A stretch of DNA of 64,000 bases, from the NCBI RefSeq assembly GCF_033441515.1, contig NZ_JAWQJT010000003.1, positions 1,178,001 to 1,242,000 on the forward strand, given 5' to 3'. The DNA is from Amycolatopsis solani (GTDB taxonomy: Bacteria; Actinomycetota; Actinomycetes; Mycobacteriales; Pseudonocardiaceae). A program made the position numbers and the translations under genes. How positions within the stretch are numbered: position 1 is the stretch's first letter; every line of letters starts with the position of its first letter. This document shows positions 51,514 through 61,114 of this stretch, piece after piece. Below the pieces are notes generated by a model. The model worked only from the letters and a program-made list of their open reading frames with translations. It ran no database searches and was not told where the DNA came from.

Positions 51514-51598
51514 GCGGGCAGTCAACCACCGCGGGCCCCGGCGCGGAACCGGCGGTCCCGTACGATTCCCGGAATGGCCGTCGTGAATGCCTTCTCGC

Positions 51599-51661
51599 CT
51601 TCGCGAAGGTGCGAAGCGCGCTTCATTGTGCGAAGGTGCTTCGCAGCGCTTCGCGGGCGAA
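51599..51661. promoter_or_regulatory. Cluster of four GAAGC/GCTTC palindromes upstream of the XRE gene
   Basis: cttcgcgaag (51599-51608), gaagcgcgcttc (51613-51624), gcgaag-gtg-cttcgc (51630-51644) and ttcgc-gg-gcgaa (51650-51661) follow one another within 63 bp. They stand 97 bp before the regulator's start. They could be operators read as repeats, or a folded leader. Confidence 0.55.
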
Positions 51662-51757
51662 ACCCGTTGTCACACAGGCAGAACAGCAACATCCCTTCCG
51701 GTGAACCGCTGCGTGGCAGGAGCCGTTTTGTCGGTGCTTGCCTTTAACGTGCGGGGC

Positions 51758-52609
51758 ATGACCGAAAAGAGCACGGTGCGCACCCGGGAGATGGGTGTCG
51801 AGCTGAAAAACCAGCGCGAGGCGAGACAAATGTCGCTGCGCGAGGTCGCCCGGCGCGCCCACTGGTCGGCGTCCAAAGTGTCCGGCTGGGAGAACGGCCG
51901 CCGGATCTCGCCGATCGACGCGGCGATCTACCTCGCGCACTGCGGAACCGACGCGTCCGAACGCGACCGGCTGCTGCACCTGACCCGGCCGCCGAGCGAC
52001 CTCTACTGGGTGCGGCCCTACTTCGACAAGCTCGTCGACCCGATGAAGTCGCTGATCATCCAGGAAAACCTGGCGACCGCGGTGATCTCGAACAGCCCGC
52101 TGGCCCTGCCGGGCATGCTCCAGACCGAGGACTACGTGCGGTCGGTCTACGAGCTGTCCGGCCGGTACACGACGGACCGGCTCAAGGCGCTCGTCCAGGC
52201 GAGGATCGACCGGCAGCAGCTGCTGCAGCGCCGGAACCCGCCGCAGTGCCTGTACTTCGTCTACGAGCACACCCTGCGGTCGGTCCTGCGCGACCCGGCG
52301 CTGATGCACGAACAGCTGCAGTACCTGGTGCTGGCCACCAACCTCCCGCACTGCACCATCCGCGTCGTCCCCGCCTCCGCACCGCCGTACCACCTGATCG
52401 GCAGCCGGTTCACGATCCTCGAGTTCGCCGAACACCCGCCGGTGGCCTACGAAGAGACCTTCGCGGCCGGGCTGTTCATCGACGAACGCGTGGCCGTCGA
52501 AGCCTTCTACATCTACCGCACGCGGCTGGAGCAGGTGGCCTTGTCGGAACACGAATCCCGGGCGTTCCTGGTCCGGCTGGCCGAGGAGTTCGACCTCATG
52601 GCGAATTGA
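51758..52609 (+). CDS. XRE-family regulator with DUF5753
   Basis: 283 residues from ATG 51758. The N-terminal HTH (about 10-70) contains MSLREVARRAHWSASKVSGWENGRR. The C-terminal DUF5753 domain (VRSVYELSGRYTTDRL ... YFVYEHTLRSVLRD ... VALSEHESRAF) is typical of actinomycete regulators, which usually sit beside a DUF397 gene; none is next to this one. Developmental or stress control is likely; the target is unknown. An in-frame upstream ATG (51587) would run through the palindrome cluster and was rejected. Confidence 0.86.
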   Translation: MTEKSTVRTREMGVELKNQREARQMSLREVARRAHWSASKVSGWENGRRISPIDAAIYLAHCGTDASERDRLLHLTRPPSDLYWVRPYFDKLVDPMKSLIIQENLATAVISNSPLALPGMLQTEDYVRSVYELSGRYTTDRLKALVQARIDRQQLLQRRNPPQCLYFVYEHTLRSVLRDPALMHEQLQYLVLATNLPHCTIRVVPASAPPYHLIGSRFTILEFAEHPPVAYEETFAAGLFIDERVAVEAFYIYRTRLEQVALSEHESRAFLVRLAEEFDLMAN

Positions 52610-53720
52610 CCCCGCCGACCCGTTCCCCGTCGTGCCACACCGCCCGGATCCGTCCCGGCAGGTCGGTCAGGTCCAGGTCCGTACCGTCGAGCAGCACCAC
52701 GTCGGCCCGCAACCCCACCGCGAGCCGGCCCCGGTCGTCCTCCAGCCGGAGCAGGCGGGCCGCCTCGGAGGTGGCCGCCTTCAGCGCGGCCGCGTCGCCG
52801 AGCACGGCGGCCAGCAGGCGCAGCTCGGTCGTCAAGTCGACATGGGGACGGGGAGCCAGGTCCGAGCCGGCCGCGATCGGGACGCCCGCTTCCACCGCGA
52901 GGCGGACCGAACGGCGGTGCGTCCCGGCGAACTCGCTGTCGCTGATCGGCGAGAGCGTCGGCACGTACCAGGCGTTCGCCAGCGCGGCCACGGCGTCGTC
53001 GTCGAGGAACGTGCCGTGCTCGACACTGCGAGCGCCGGCGCGGGCCGCCGAGACGACCGCCGCGGCGGTGTGCGCGTGGGCCAGGACGTCCCGGCCGCTG
53101 CGGCGGGCCTCGTCGACCAGGGCGAAGAGCTCGTCGTCGGTCGGCCGGACGTCCACGCCCTCGCGCACCGCCCGCAGGGCGCCGCTCGCGCCGACCTTGA
53201 TCCAGTCGGCGCCGGCGCGCACCATCCGGCGGACGGCCGCCCGCGCCGCGTCGGGGCCGTCGAACACCGGGTCCGGCAGCGACGGGTCACCGAAGTGGTC
53301 GACGGCGCCCGCGGGCGGGTCCCAGCTGTCGCCGAGCCCACCGGTCGGCGACAGCTGGCGAAGGCTGACGAGCAGGTCGGGCCCGGTGATCCAGCCTTCG
53401 CGCAGCGCGTGCTTGAGCCCGGCGTCGGCGCCCCAGGCGTCCCGCACGGTGGTGATCCCGCGGGCCAGCAGGCCGCGCAGCACCGGCACGGCTTCGAGCA
53501 CACGCGCGCTGCGCGGCAACGGCTCGGGCCGAGGGAAGGCGACGTGCACGTGGCAGTCGATGAGCCCGGGGATCAGCAGCCCGCCCGAGCAGTCGACGCG
53601 CCCGTCGCCCTCGAGACCCGGGCCGACCTCGGCGATCCGGGCGCCGTCCAGCCGGACGTCCGCCCGCGCCGAGTCCCCGGTTTCGGGGTCGAACACGAGC
53701 GCGCCGGCGAGCAACGTCAC
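52596..53720 (-). CDS. Metal-dependent amidohydrolase
   Basis: 374 residues from GTG 53720, overlapping the GNAT stop (GTGA). Amidohydrolase (imidazolonepropionase/prolidase-like) metal motifs: LIDCHVHVAF, a Lys in IKVGASG, AHAHTAA, SVEHGTF and the Asp in AGSDLAPRP. It hydrolyses amide or ester bonds in small molecules; the substrate is not evident. Confidence 0.85.
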   Translation of the reverse strand: MTLLAGALVFDPETGDSARADVRLDGARIAEVGPGLEGDGRVDCSGGLLIPGLIDCHVHVAFPRPEPLPRSARVLEAVPVLRGLLARGITTVRDAWGADAGLKHALREGWITGPDLLVSLRQLSPTGGLGDSWDPPAGAVDHFGDPSLPDPVFDGPDAARAAVRRMVRAGADWIKVGASGALRAVREGVDVRPTDDELFALVDEARRSGRDVLAHAHTAAAVVSAARAGARSVEHGTFLDDDAVAALANAWYVPTLSPISDSEFAGTHRRSVRLAVEAGVPIAAGSDLAPRPHVDLTTELRLLAAVLGDAAALKAATSEAARLLRLEDDRGRLAVGLRADVVLLDGTDLDLTDLPGRIRAVWHDGERVGGVNSP

Positions 53721-54238
53721 GCGAGATCCTTGCGGTAGATCAGGAAGTCGCACGGTGTGGCCAGCGCGGGCGCGAGGTGCGGGTAGTCCCCGGCGAGGTC
53801 GGCGCGGTGCGTCACGCGGTAGCCGAGCCGGGCGTACCACTCGGCGAGGAACTGCTTGGACGGGTGCGTCCACTCCCGCGGCACGAGGAGTTCCAGCTGC
53901 ATCTCGCGGCAGCCTGCCTCCCGGCACGTCTGCTCGGCGAAGCGCACCAGCTCCCGCCCGATCCCGGCTCCGCGCCGGGCGGGGTCGGCGGCGAGCATTC
54001 CGAACTCGCCCGTCGCGTCATCGAGGCGCTGGACGCGGACCGAGCCGGCGAGAGCGCCGTCCACCGTGGCGACGGCGATCTCCCCGGCTCGCACGAAAGC
54101 GCCGACCTCGTCGGCGGAAGTCCGGTCGGTGCTCTCGCACCAGAGCCCCTTCTCCGCCTCGGCGTAGACGAGGTTGACGAGGTCGGCGATCCGCCCGGCC
54201 GAAACGAGGCCGGACGGCGGCAGGAAGGCGATCTCCAT
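53717..54238 (-). CDS. GNAT acetyltransferase
   Basis: 173 residues. The acetyl-CoA binding motif is DPARRGAGIGRELVRFAEQ, after strands IAVATVDGALAGSVRV and EFGMLAADP. Coupled to the amidohydrolase by a 4-bp overlap, so the two may act on the same compound. Confidence 0.85.
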   Translation of the reverse strand: MEIAFLPPSGLVSAGRIADLVNLVYAEAEKGLWCESTDRTSADEVGAFVRAGEIAVATVDGALAGSVRVQRLDDATGEFGMLAADPARRGAGIGRELVRFAEQTCREAGCREMQLELLVPREWTHPSKQFLAEWYARLGYRVTHRADLAGDYPHLAPALATPCDFLIYRKDLA

Positions 54239-54264
54239 GCCCCCACCATGCCAGGCGGGTCACC

Positions 54265-55017
54265 TCATTTGTCGCGGCGGAACAACTTGTTGCCGAGCCA
54301 CACGATCGGGTCGTACTTGCGGTCCGCGACGCGCTCCTTCATCGGGATGAGCGCGTTGTCGGTGATGTGGATGCCTTCCGGACAGACCTCGCTGCAGCAC
54401 TTGGTGATGTTGCAGTAGCCGAGGCCGTGCTCCTCCTGGGCCGCGTCGCGCCGGTCAGCGACGTCGAGCGGGTGCATCTCCAGCTCCGCGATCCGCATGA
54501 GGTACCGCGGCCCGGCGAAGGCCTCCTTGTTCTCCTCGTGGTCGCGCACCACGTGGCAGGTGTTCTGGCACAGGAAGCACTCGATGCACTTGCGGAACTC
54601 CTGCGAGCGCTCGACGTCCACCTGCTGCATGCGGTACTCGCCGGGCTTGAGGTCCGCGGGCGGGGTGAACGACGGGATCTCCCGCGCCTTCGTGTAGTTG
54701 AAGGACACGTCGGTGACCAGGTCGCGGATCACCGGGAACGTCCGCATCGGCGTCACCGTGATGACCTCGTCCTCGGTGAACGTCGACATCCGCGTCATGC
54801 ACAGCAGGCGCGGCTTGCCGTTGATCTCCGCCGAGCACGAGCCGCACTTGCCCGCCTTGCAGTTCCAGCGCACCGCGAGGTCCGACGCCTGGGTGGCCTG
54901 CAGGCGGTGGATGATGTCGAGGACGACCTCGCCCTCGTTCACCTCCACTGTGAAGTCCTGCAGCTCGCCGCCGGTGTCGTCGCCGCGCCAGACGCGGAAG
55001 CTCGCCTTGTAACTCAT
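54265..55017 (-). CDS. sdhB: Succinate dehydrogenase iron-sulfur subunit
   Basis: 250 residues from ATG 55017. [2Fe-2S] ligands in CKAGKCGSCSAEIN and RLLC; [4Fe-4S]/[3Fe-4S] ligands in CIECFLCQNTC and CCSEVCPEGI. It passes electrons from SdhA to the membrane quinone site. It belongs to the Sdh1-type operon of actinobacteria (Rv0247c-like). Overlaps sdhA by 4 bp. Confidence 0.95.
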   Translation of the reverse strand: MSYKASFRVWRGDDTGGELQDFTVEVNEGEVVLDIIHRLQATQASDLAVRWNCKAGKCGSCSAEINGKPRLLCMTRMSTFTEDEVITVTPMRTFPVIRDLVTDVSFNYTKAREIPSFTPPADLKPGEYRMQQVDVERSQEFRKCIECFLCQNTCHVVRDHEENKEAFAGPRYLMRIAELEMHPLDVADRRDAAQEEHGLGYCNITKCCSEVCPEGIHITDNALIPMKERVADRKYDPIVWLGNKLFRRDK

Positions 55018-56930
55018 GCCTTGCTCCCGGGGTGCGTCTCGAGCTCGTCGTCGGTGTAGTACTTCCCGAGTTCGCCGAATTCGAACAGCTCCAGCAGGTC
55101 CTGCCGCAGCGGCACCTGCTCCTTCACCTCGACGCCGATGTCCGGGACGACCGGGTTGTCCCCTTCGGCCGCCGAACACACCAGCAGCTTGTGCCGCCAG
55201 TCGGGGTCCATGCCCGGGAAGTCGTCCCGCGTGTGCCCGCCGCGGCTCTCGGTCCGCGTCAACGCCGCCTTCGCGACGCACTCGCTGACCATGAGCATGT
55301 TGCGCAGGTCGATCGCGAGGTGCCAGCCGGGGTTGAACTGCCGGTGCCCTTCCACGGTGACGTGCAGGATCCGCTGCCGCAGCTCGCCCAGCTTCTCCAG
55401 CGCCTGCTCGATTTCCCCGGCCTTGCGGATGATGCCGACGAGGTCGTTCATCGACTGCTGCAGCTCGGTGTGCAGGGTGTAGGGGTTCTCGGCCGACGCG
55501 CCCGCCGGCGGGTCGAACGGCGCGAGCGCCATCTTCGCCGCGGCGTCCACATCGGACTGCGCGACCGCGGGGCGGTCGGCGAGGCCGTCCACGTACTCGG
55601 CGGCGCCGAGCCCGGCGCGGCGGCCGAACACCAGCAGGTCCGACAGCGAGTTGCCGCCGAGCCGGTTGGACCCGTGCATGCCGCCCGAGCACTCGCCCGC
55701 CGCGAACAGGCCGGGCACGCTCGCCCCGGCCGTGTCCGGGTCGACCTCGATGCCACCCATGACGTAGTGGCAGGTCGGGCCGACCTCCATCGGCTCGGCC
55801 GTGATGTCGACGTCCGCGAGTTCCTTGAACTGGTGGTACATCGACGGCAGCCGCTTCTTGATCTCCTCGGCGGGCAGCCGGCTCGCGATGTCGAGGAAGA
55901 CGCCGCCGTGCGGGGACCCGCGGTTCTCCTTGACCTCGGAGTTGATCGCGCGCGCGACCTCGTCGCGGGGCAGCAGGTCCGGCGTGCGGCGGTTGCTCTC
56001 CTGGTCGGTGTACCAGCGGTCGGCTTCGTCTTCGCTCTCCGCGTACTGGCCCTTGAAGACGTCCGGCACGTACTCGAACATGAACCGCTTGCCCTCGGAG
56101 TTCTTGAGCACGCCGCCGTCACCGCGCACGCCCTCGGTGACGAGGATGCCCTTGACGCTCGGCGGCCAGACCATCCCGGTCGGGTGGAACTGGACGAACT
56201 CCATGTTGATCAGTTTCGCGCCCGCCCGCAGGGCCAGCGCGTGGCCGTCGCCGGTGTACTCCCACGAGTTCGACGTCACCTTGAACGACTTGCCGATGCC
56301 GCCGGTGGCGAGCACGACCGCGGGCGCCTCGAAGAGGATGAACCGCCCGCTCTCGCGCCAGTAGCCGAACGCGCCGGCGATCTTGCCGTCGGTGGTGAGC
56401 AGCTCGGTGACCGTGCACTCGGCGAAGACCTTGATCTTCGCTTCGTAGTCGCCGGTCTCGGCGAAGTCCTCCTGCTGCAGCGAAACGATCTTCTGCTGCA
56501 TCGTGCGGATCAGCTCGAGCCCGGTGCGGTCACCGACGTGCGCGAGCCGCGGGTAGGTGTGCCCGCCGAAGTTGCGCTGGCTGATCCGGCCGTCGGCGGT
56601 GCGGTCGAACAGCGCGCCGTAGGTCTCGAGCTCCCAGACGCGGTCGGGGGCCTCTTTGGCGTGCAGCTCGGCCATCCGCCAGTTGTTGAGGAACTTCCCG
56701 CCGCGCATGGTGTCGCGGAAGTGGACCTGCCAGTTGTCGTTCGAGTTCGCGTTGCCCATCGAGGCCGCGCACCCGCCCTCGGCCATCACCGTGTGCGCCT
56801 TGCCGAACAGGGACTTGCACACGACGGCGACGCGGAAACCGCGTTCGCGAGCTTCGATCACGGCGCGCAGACCGGCGCCACCGGCACCGATCACCACCAC
56901 GTCGTAGCTGTGCCGTTCGACCTCGGTCAT
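55014..56930 (-). CDS. sdhA: Succinate dehydrogenase flavoprotein subunit
   Basis: 638 residues. FAD dinucleotide motif VIGAGGAGLRAVIEA; covalent-FAD His in KAHTVMAEGG; substrate and active-site regions VQFHPTGM and a basic C-terminal part (ESRGGHTRDDFPGMDP). It oxidises succinate to fumarate. The sequence and neighbours match Rv0248c-type Sdh1. Confidence 0.96.
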   Translation of the reverse strand: MTEVERHSYDVVVIGAGGAGLRAVIEARERGFRVAVVCKSLFGKAHTVMAEGGCAASMGNANSNDNWQVHFRDTMRGGKFLNNWRMAELHAKEAPDRVWELETYGALFDRTADGRISQRNFGGHTYPRLAHVGDRTGLELIRTMQQKIVSLQQEDFAETGDYEAKIKVFAECTVTELLTTDGKIAGAFGYWRESGRFILFEAPAVVLATGGIGKSFKVTSNSWEYTGDGHALALRAGAKLINMEFVQFHPTGMVWPPSVKGILVTEGVRGDGGVLKNSEGKRFMFEYVPDVFKGQYAESEDEADRWYTDQESNRRTPDLLPRDEVARAINSEVKENRGSPHGGVFLDIASRLPAEEIKKRLPSMYHQFKELADVDITAEPMEVGPTCHYVMGGIEVDPDTAGASVPGLFAAGECSGGMHGSNRLGGNSLSDLLVFGRRAGLGAAEYVDGLADRPAVAQSDVDAAAKMALAPFDPPAGASAENPYTLHTELQQSMNDLVGIIRKAGEIEQALEKLGELRQRILHVTVEGHRQFNPGWHLAIDLRNMLMVSECVAKAALTRTESRGGHTRDDFPGMDPDWRHKLLVCSAAEGDNPVVPDIGVEVKEQVPLRQDLLELFEFGELGKYYTDDELETHPGSKA

Positions 56931-56988
56931 AAAAGGATTCCACCTCGGAACTGGGGACTTCGGTTTTGGGGAGCACTGCCGGGAGGCG

Positions 56989-57813
56989 CTAGTTGACGAA
57001 TCTCAGGTCCGAGATCGCCCCGCTGGCCACGAGCATGACGTAGAAGTCGGTCAGCACCAGCGTGCCGAGCGTCGTCCAGGCCAGCGCCATGTGGCGGGTG
57101 TTGAGCTTCGAGACCTTCGTCCAGATCCAGTAGCGCACCGGGTGCTTGGAGAAGTGCTTCAGCCGGCCGCCGGTCACGTGCCGGCACGAGTGGCAGGAGA
57201 GCGTGTACGCCCACAGCAGGACCACGTTGCCGAGCAGCACGATGTTGCCCAGCCCGAAGCCGAAACCGCCGGTCTTGCCGTGGAACGCCGTGATGGCGTC
57301 GTAGGTGTTGATCAGCGAGACGATCAGCGCCACGTAGAAGAAGTAGCGGTGGACGTTCTGGATGATCAGCGGCAGCCGCGTCTCGCCGGTGTACTTGGCG
57401 TGCGGTTCCGCGACGGCGCACGCGGGCGGGGAGAACCACACGGCCCGGTAGTAGGCCTTGCGGTAGTAGTAGCAGGTCAGGCGGAACCCGAGCAGGAACG
57501 GCAGCACGACGAAGCCGAGCGGGATGAACCCGGGCAGGTCGCCGAACCAGTGGCCGAAGTGGCTCGAGCCCTCGACGCAGGAGGTGGACAGGCAGGGGGA
57601 ATAGAACGGCGTCAGGTAGTGGTAGTCGGGCACCCAGTACGCGGTGCGCACGAACGAGCGGACCGTCGCGTAGATGATGAACGCCGACAGTCCGAGCACG
57701 GTCAGCAGCGGCTGGAGCCACCACCGGTCCGTGCGGAGGGTGCGCTCGGCGATCCGGGCCCGTTTCGGGGCCCGGACGCCGGTGCCGACGCCGTTGTCAG
57801 CGGGTGCGCTCAC
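56989..57813 (-). CDS. Succinate dehydrogenase membrane subunit (Sdh1 type)
   Basis: 274 residues. About five membrane helices with conserved His/Arg (VHRYFFYVALIVSLINTYD, LSCHSCRHVTGGRLKHFSKHPVRY) that suit quinone and possible haem binding. A single large subunit here replaces separate SdhC/SdhD, as in the mycobacterial Sdh1 operon (Rv0249c-like). 58 bp separate it from sdhA. Confidence 0.88.
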   Translation of the reverse strand: MSAPADNGVGTGVRAPKRARIAERTLRTDRWWLQPLLTVLGLSAFIIYATVRSFVRTAYWVPDYHYLTPFYSPCLSTSCVEGSSHFGHWFGDLPGFIPLGFVVLPFLLGFRLTCYYYRKAYYRAVWFSPPACAVAEPHAKYTGETRLPLIIQNVHRYFFYVALIVSLINTYDAITAFHGKTGGFGFGLGNIVLLGNVVLLWAYTLSCHSCRHVTGGRLKHFSKHPVRYWIWTKVSKLNTRHMALAWTTLGTLVLTDFYVMLVASGAISDLRFVN

Positions 57814-58097
57814 CGCTGGTCGCGCTTGTAGCCGCCGACGCCTTCGTCATCGGCGCCGTGCCAGAGCGCCGGGTCGTAGGGGGTGTCGGGGACGGGGACG
57901 CGCTCCGCGGCCTTCGCCTGCGCGGGCACCGCGAGCGGCGTGCCGTCGAGGTCCGCGGTGTCGATGTCGAGGCGCTCCACGTCGTTGGCGAGCCGGCGCA
58001 CCGCCGAAGCGTCGCCGTAACGAGAGCGCAGTGCGCCGACGCACTGCCGGAGCTGGCCGATGGTTCGCCGCAGCTCGGCGATCTCGGAGGTGGACAT
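57810..58097 (-). CDS. Small conserved protein leading the sdh operon (Rv0250c-like)
   Basis: 95 residues, start ATG 58097 (gggagg upstream). N-terminal coiled coil (IAELRRTIGQLRQCVGALR) and an acidic C-terminus ending HGADDEGVGGYKRDQR. A gene of this size and position precedes sdh1 in mycobacteria. Function unknown; it may help assemble or regulate the complex. Confidence 0.75.
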   Translation of the reverse strand: MSTSEIAELRRTIGQLRQCVGALRSRYGDASAVRRLANDVERLDIDTADLDGTPLAVPAQAKAAERVPVPDTPYDPALWHGADDEGVGGYKRDQR

Positions 58098-58175
58098 GAT
58101 CCCTCCCGGTGGTGGTGGGGCTGGCAGGGAACCGGCCGGCGATCGCTCGCCTTAAGGCTTTGCCACGCGTCGTGC

Positions 58176-58195
58176 AGTGTGACAACTAGCACACT
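58176..58195. promoter_or_regulatory. CRP/FNR-like palindrome in the sdh1 promoter region
   Basis: agtgtg-acaactag-cacact is a perfect inverted repeat and reads TGTGA-caacta-GCACA, one base from the CRP pattern TGTGA-N6-TCACA. It lies 79 bp upstream of the first sdh-operon gene. Mycobacterial sdh1 operons are reported to respond to CRP-type regulators (from memory). Confidence 0.55.
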
Positions 58196-58235
58196 AACGG
58201 TTCGCGAGGTGATCGGGGTCACGCGGGTGGATCTT

Positions 58236-58255
58236 CTGAATCGATTTTGATTCGG
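58236..58255. promoter_or_regulatory. Small dyad upstream of edd
   Basis: gaatc-gatttt-gattc lies in the divergent gap between the sdh operon and edd. It could be an operator; no regulator is adjacent. Confidence 0.3.
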
Positions 58256-58349
58256 CGTTTTGCCGAGGTAGTGTGGCCAGTGTCACGACCCTGAGGCGTC
58301 AGCGTTGCCGTCCCGCGGACCACCACACACCAGTGATCCGGAGCCGGAC

Positions 58350-60308
58350 ATGAGCCCCGCCCCCACCACGAAGCCGCACCGAGTCGTCGCCGACGTCACC
58401 GCCCGCATCGCCGAGCGCAGTGCCGCGACCCGCACCGCCTACCTCGCCCGCACGGCCGAAGCGCACGAAGAAGGCCCGGTCCGCCGCGGCCTCGCGTGCA
58501 GCAACCTGGCCCACGGGTTCGCCGCGATGGACGGCGTCGACAAGGCCGCCCTGCGGGCCGCGCGCGCCCCCGGCGTCGCGATCGTCTCGTCCTACAACGA
58601 CATGCTTTCCGCGCACCAGCCGATGCAGGAATACCCCGCCTGGCTGAAGAAGTCCGTGCGCTCCGCCGGAGGTGTCGCCCAGTTCGCCGGCGGCGTGCCC
58701 GCGATGTGCGACGGCATCACGCAGGGCCGCGCGGGCATGGAGCTGTCCCTGTTCAGCCGCGAGGTCATCGCGATGTCGACGGCGATCGCGCTGTCGCACG
58801 ACATGTTCGACGCGAGCCTGCTGCTGGGCGTCTGCGACAAGATCGTGCCCGGCCTGCTGATCGGCGCCCTGTCGTTCGGGCACCTGCCGGCGCTGCTCGT
58901 CCCGGCCGGCCCGATGAACTCCGGGCTGCCGAACAAGGAGAAGGCGCGCGTCCGGCAGCTGTACGCCGAAGGACTCGCGACCCGCGAAGACCTCCTCGAC
59001 GCCGAAGCGGCGTCGTACCACTCGGCCGGCACCTGCACGTTCTACGGCACCGCGAACTCCAACCAGATGGTCGTCGAGGTGATGGGCCTGCACCTGCCCG
59101 GCGCCAGCTTCGTCCAGCCGGGTTCCGCGTTGCGGCACGCGCTGACCGAGGAAGCGGGACGCCGGGTCGTCGCCATCTCGCGCGGCGAGGAGTACACGCC
59201 GGTCGCGCGGATCCTGGACGAGAAGGCGTTCGTCAACGGCGTCGTCGCGCTGCTCGCCACCGGCGGCTCGACCAACCACACGATGCACCTGGTCGCGATC
59301 GCCGCGGCCGCGGGCATCCAGCTGACCTGGGACGACTTCGCCGACCTCTCGGCCGTCGTGCCGCTGCTGGCGCGGGTCTACCCGAACGGCAGCGCGGACA
59401 TCAACCACTTCCACGCGGCCGGCGGCATCCAGTTCCTGGTCGGCACGCTGCTCGACGCGGGCTTGCTGCACGAGGACGTGCACACGGTCGCCGGGTTCGG
59501 GCTGCACCGCTACCGCGCCGAGCCGATCCTGTCCGACGGCGAGCTCGTCTGGCGCGACGTCCCCACCCGCAGCCTCGACGAAGAGGTGCTGCGCCCGGCG
59601 TGGCGCCCCTTCGCCGCGGACGGCGGGCTCCGGATGGTCGAGGGCAACCTCGGCCGCGCGGTCGTCAAGGTCTCCGCGGTGGCGCCCGAGCACCGCGTCG
59701 TCCAGGCGCCGGCCCGGGTGTTCACCACCCAGGAGGCGTTCAAGGCCGCGTTCGAAGCCGGCGAGCTCGATCGCGACGTCGTCGTGGTGGTCCGGCAGCA
59801 GGGCCCGCGGGCCAACGGCATGCCGGAACTGCACGGCCTGACGCCGGCACTGGGCGTGCTCATGGACCGCGGGCACGCCGTGGCGTTGCTCACCGACGGC
59901 CGGATGTCGGGCGCGTCGGGCAAGGTCCCGGCGGCGATCCAGGTGACGCCGGAAGCCGCGGCGGGCGGCCTGATCGCCCGCGTCGCGGACGGCGACGTCA
60001 TCCGGCTCGACGCGTCCTCGGGCTCGCTCGACGTCCTGGTCGGTGACGAAGAACTCGCCCGCCGTGAGCTTGTGGACTCGCCGCCGTCCGAAGCATCCTG
60101 GACCGGCACCGGCCGAGAGCTGTTCGCCGCGTTGCGCCGTGCGGTCGGCCCCGCCGACCAGGGCGCTTCGGTGTTCGGCGGCTTGACTCCGGAACACCTT
60201 GGCGTCCTTTCGGGGGTCCAGGGGGGCTTGCCCCCCGGCCAGGGTCCGGGGCTTGGCCCCGGGCAACACCGAACACCCGCTTTCACCACCCAGGAGGTCG
60301 GTCAGTGA
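58350..60308 (+). CDS. edd: Phosphogluconate dehydratase
   Basis: 652 residues from ATG 58350. First Entner-Doudoroff enzyme: 6-phosphogluconate to KDPG. ILVD/EDD-family Fe-S ligands and motifs: [59 protein letters not shown] and [14 protein letters not shown]. The last about 30 residues (Gly/Pro-rich, after [14 protein letters not shown]) are encoded by a GC-rich double hairpin not found in typical family members, so the natural end has been extended. Overlaps eda by 4 bp. Confidence 0.95.
   Translation: MSPAPTTKPHRVVADVTARIAERSAATRTAYLARTAEAHEEGPVRRGLACSNLAHGFAAMDGVDKAALRAARAPGVAIVSSYNDMLSAHQPMQEYPAWLKKSVRSAGGVAQFAGGVPAMCDGITQGRAGMELSLFSREVIAMSTAIALSHDMFDASLLLGVCDKIVPGLLIGALSFGHLPALLVPAGPMNSGLPNKEKARVRQLYAEGLATREDLLDAEAASYHSAGTCTFYGTANSNQMVVEVMGLHLPGASFVQPGSALRHALTEEAGRRVVAISRGEEYTPVARILDEKAFVNGVVALLATGGSTNHTMHLVAIAAAAGIQLTWDDFADLSAVVPLLARVYPNGSADINHFHAAGGIQFLVGTLLDAGLLHEDVHTVAGFGLHRYRAEPILSDGELVWRDVPTRSLDEEVLRPAWRPFAADGGLRMVEGNLGRAVVKVSAVAPEHRVVQAPARVFTTQEAFKAAFEAGELDRDVVVVVRQQGPRANGMPELHGLTPALGVLMDRGHAVALLTDGRMSGASGKVPAAIQVTPEAAAGGLIARVADGDVIRLDASSGSLDVLVGDEELARRELVDSPPSEASWTGTGRELFAALRRAVGPADQGASVFGGLTPEHLGVLSGVQGGLPPGQGPGLGPGQHRTPAFTTQEVGQ
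60212..60262 (+). repeat. GC-rich double hairpin encoding the edd C-terminal tail
   Basis: gggggg-cttg-cccccc (60221-60236) and ccggggc-ttg-gccccgg (60246-60262) form two adjacent hairpins. Sequences of this type are common between genes in high-GC actinomycetes. Here the element sits inside the coding region and extends the protein in frame. Confidence 0.65.
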
Positions 60309-60910
60309 CCACCGGTCAGGACCTGCTCGCGCTGTCCCCCGTGATGCCCGTCGTCGTGCTCGACGACGCCGCCGACGCGGTACCCACGGCCCGGGCCCTG
60401 CTCGCCGGCGGGATCGGGGTCATCGAGCTGACCCTGCGCACCCCCGCGGCGCTGGCCGCGATCGAGCGCATCGCCGCCGAGGTGCCGGACATCGTCGTCG
60501 GCGCCGGCACCGTCACCGCGCCGGAGCACGCGAAGCAGGCCGCCGACGCGGGCGCGAAGTTCCTCGTGACCCCCGGCTGCACGGACGCCGTGGTCGACGC
60601 GTGCTTCGAGACCGGGCTGCCGTTCCTGCCCGGCGCGAGCACCGTGTCGGAGGCGATGCGGCTGGCCGAGCGCGGGCTTTCGGCGCTGAAGTTCTTCCCG
60701 GCGGAGGCCTCGGGCGGCGTCGCGTACCTGAAGTCGATCGCGGGCCCGTTGCCGTCGCTGAAGTTCTGCCCGACCGGCGGGATCACCGCGGCCACGGCGC
60801 CGTCGTACCTGGCGCTGCCGAACGTCGGCTGCATCGGCGGGTCGTGGCTGACGGCGTCGCTCGACGTCGCGACGATCGAGAAGCTGGCCGCGGAAGCCGC
60901 GCAGCTGTAG
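60305..60910 (+). CDS. eda: KDPG aldolase
   Basis: 201 residues, GTG start overlapping edd (GTGA). Second Entner-Doudoroff enzyme, KDPG to pyruvate and glyceraldehyde 3-phosphate. Catalytic Glu in VIELTLRTP, Schiff-base Lys in [10 protein letters not shown], phosphate region VTPGCTDAV and CPTGGI. The pair edd-eda gives a complete pathway from 6-phosphogluconate. Confidence 0.95.
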   Translation: MTTGQDLLALSPVMPVVVLDDAADAVPTARALLAGGIGVIELTLRTPAALAAIERIAAEVPDIVVGAGTVTAPEHAKQAADAGAKFLVTPGCTDAVVDACFETGLPFLPGASTVSEAMRLAERGLSALKFFPAEASGGVAYLKSIAGPLPSLKFCPTGGITAATAPSYLALPNVGCIGGSWLTASLDVATIEKLAAEAAQL

Positions 60911-60968
60911 CGGAGATCACCCCGCGTCAGCACCGCGCCCGAACGGCGGAATGCGCGTCCGCATTCCG

Positions 60969-61002
60969 GGAGCACCGTTCCAGTCTTCTGGAACGGTGCT
61001 CC
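60969..61002 (+). terminator. Perfect hairpin after eda
   Basis: ggagcaccgttccag (60969-60983) and its exact complement (60988-61002) around tctt form a 15-bp stem. No T-run follows. It is the likely end of the edd-eda transcript. Confidence 0.78.
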
Positions 61003-61114
61003 GAGCGGGTGTGGCGGCGGTCATGAATTCCACTGAGTGGAGCAATCGCGGCGCCGGTGGGTGATTTACCGGCCTGTTATCGTTTCCCTTCGCTGTTTCG
61101 AGCGAGGAGATCCG

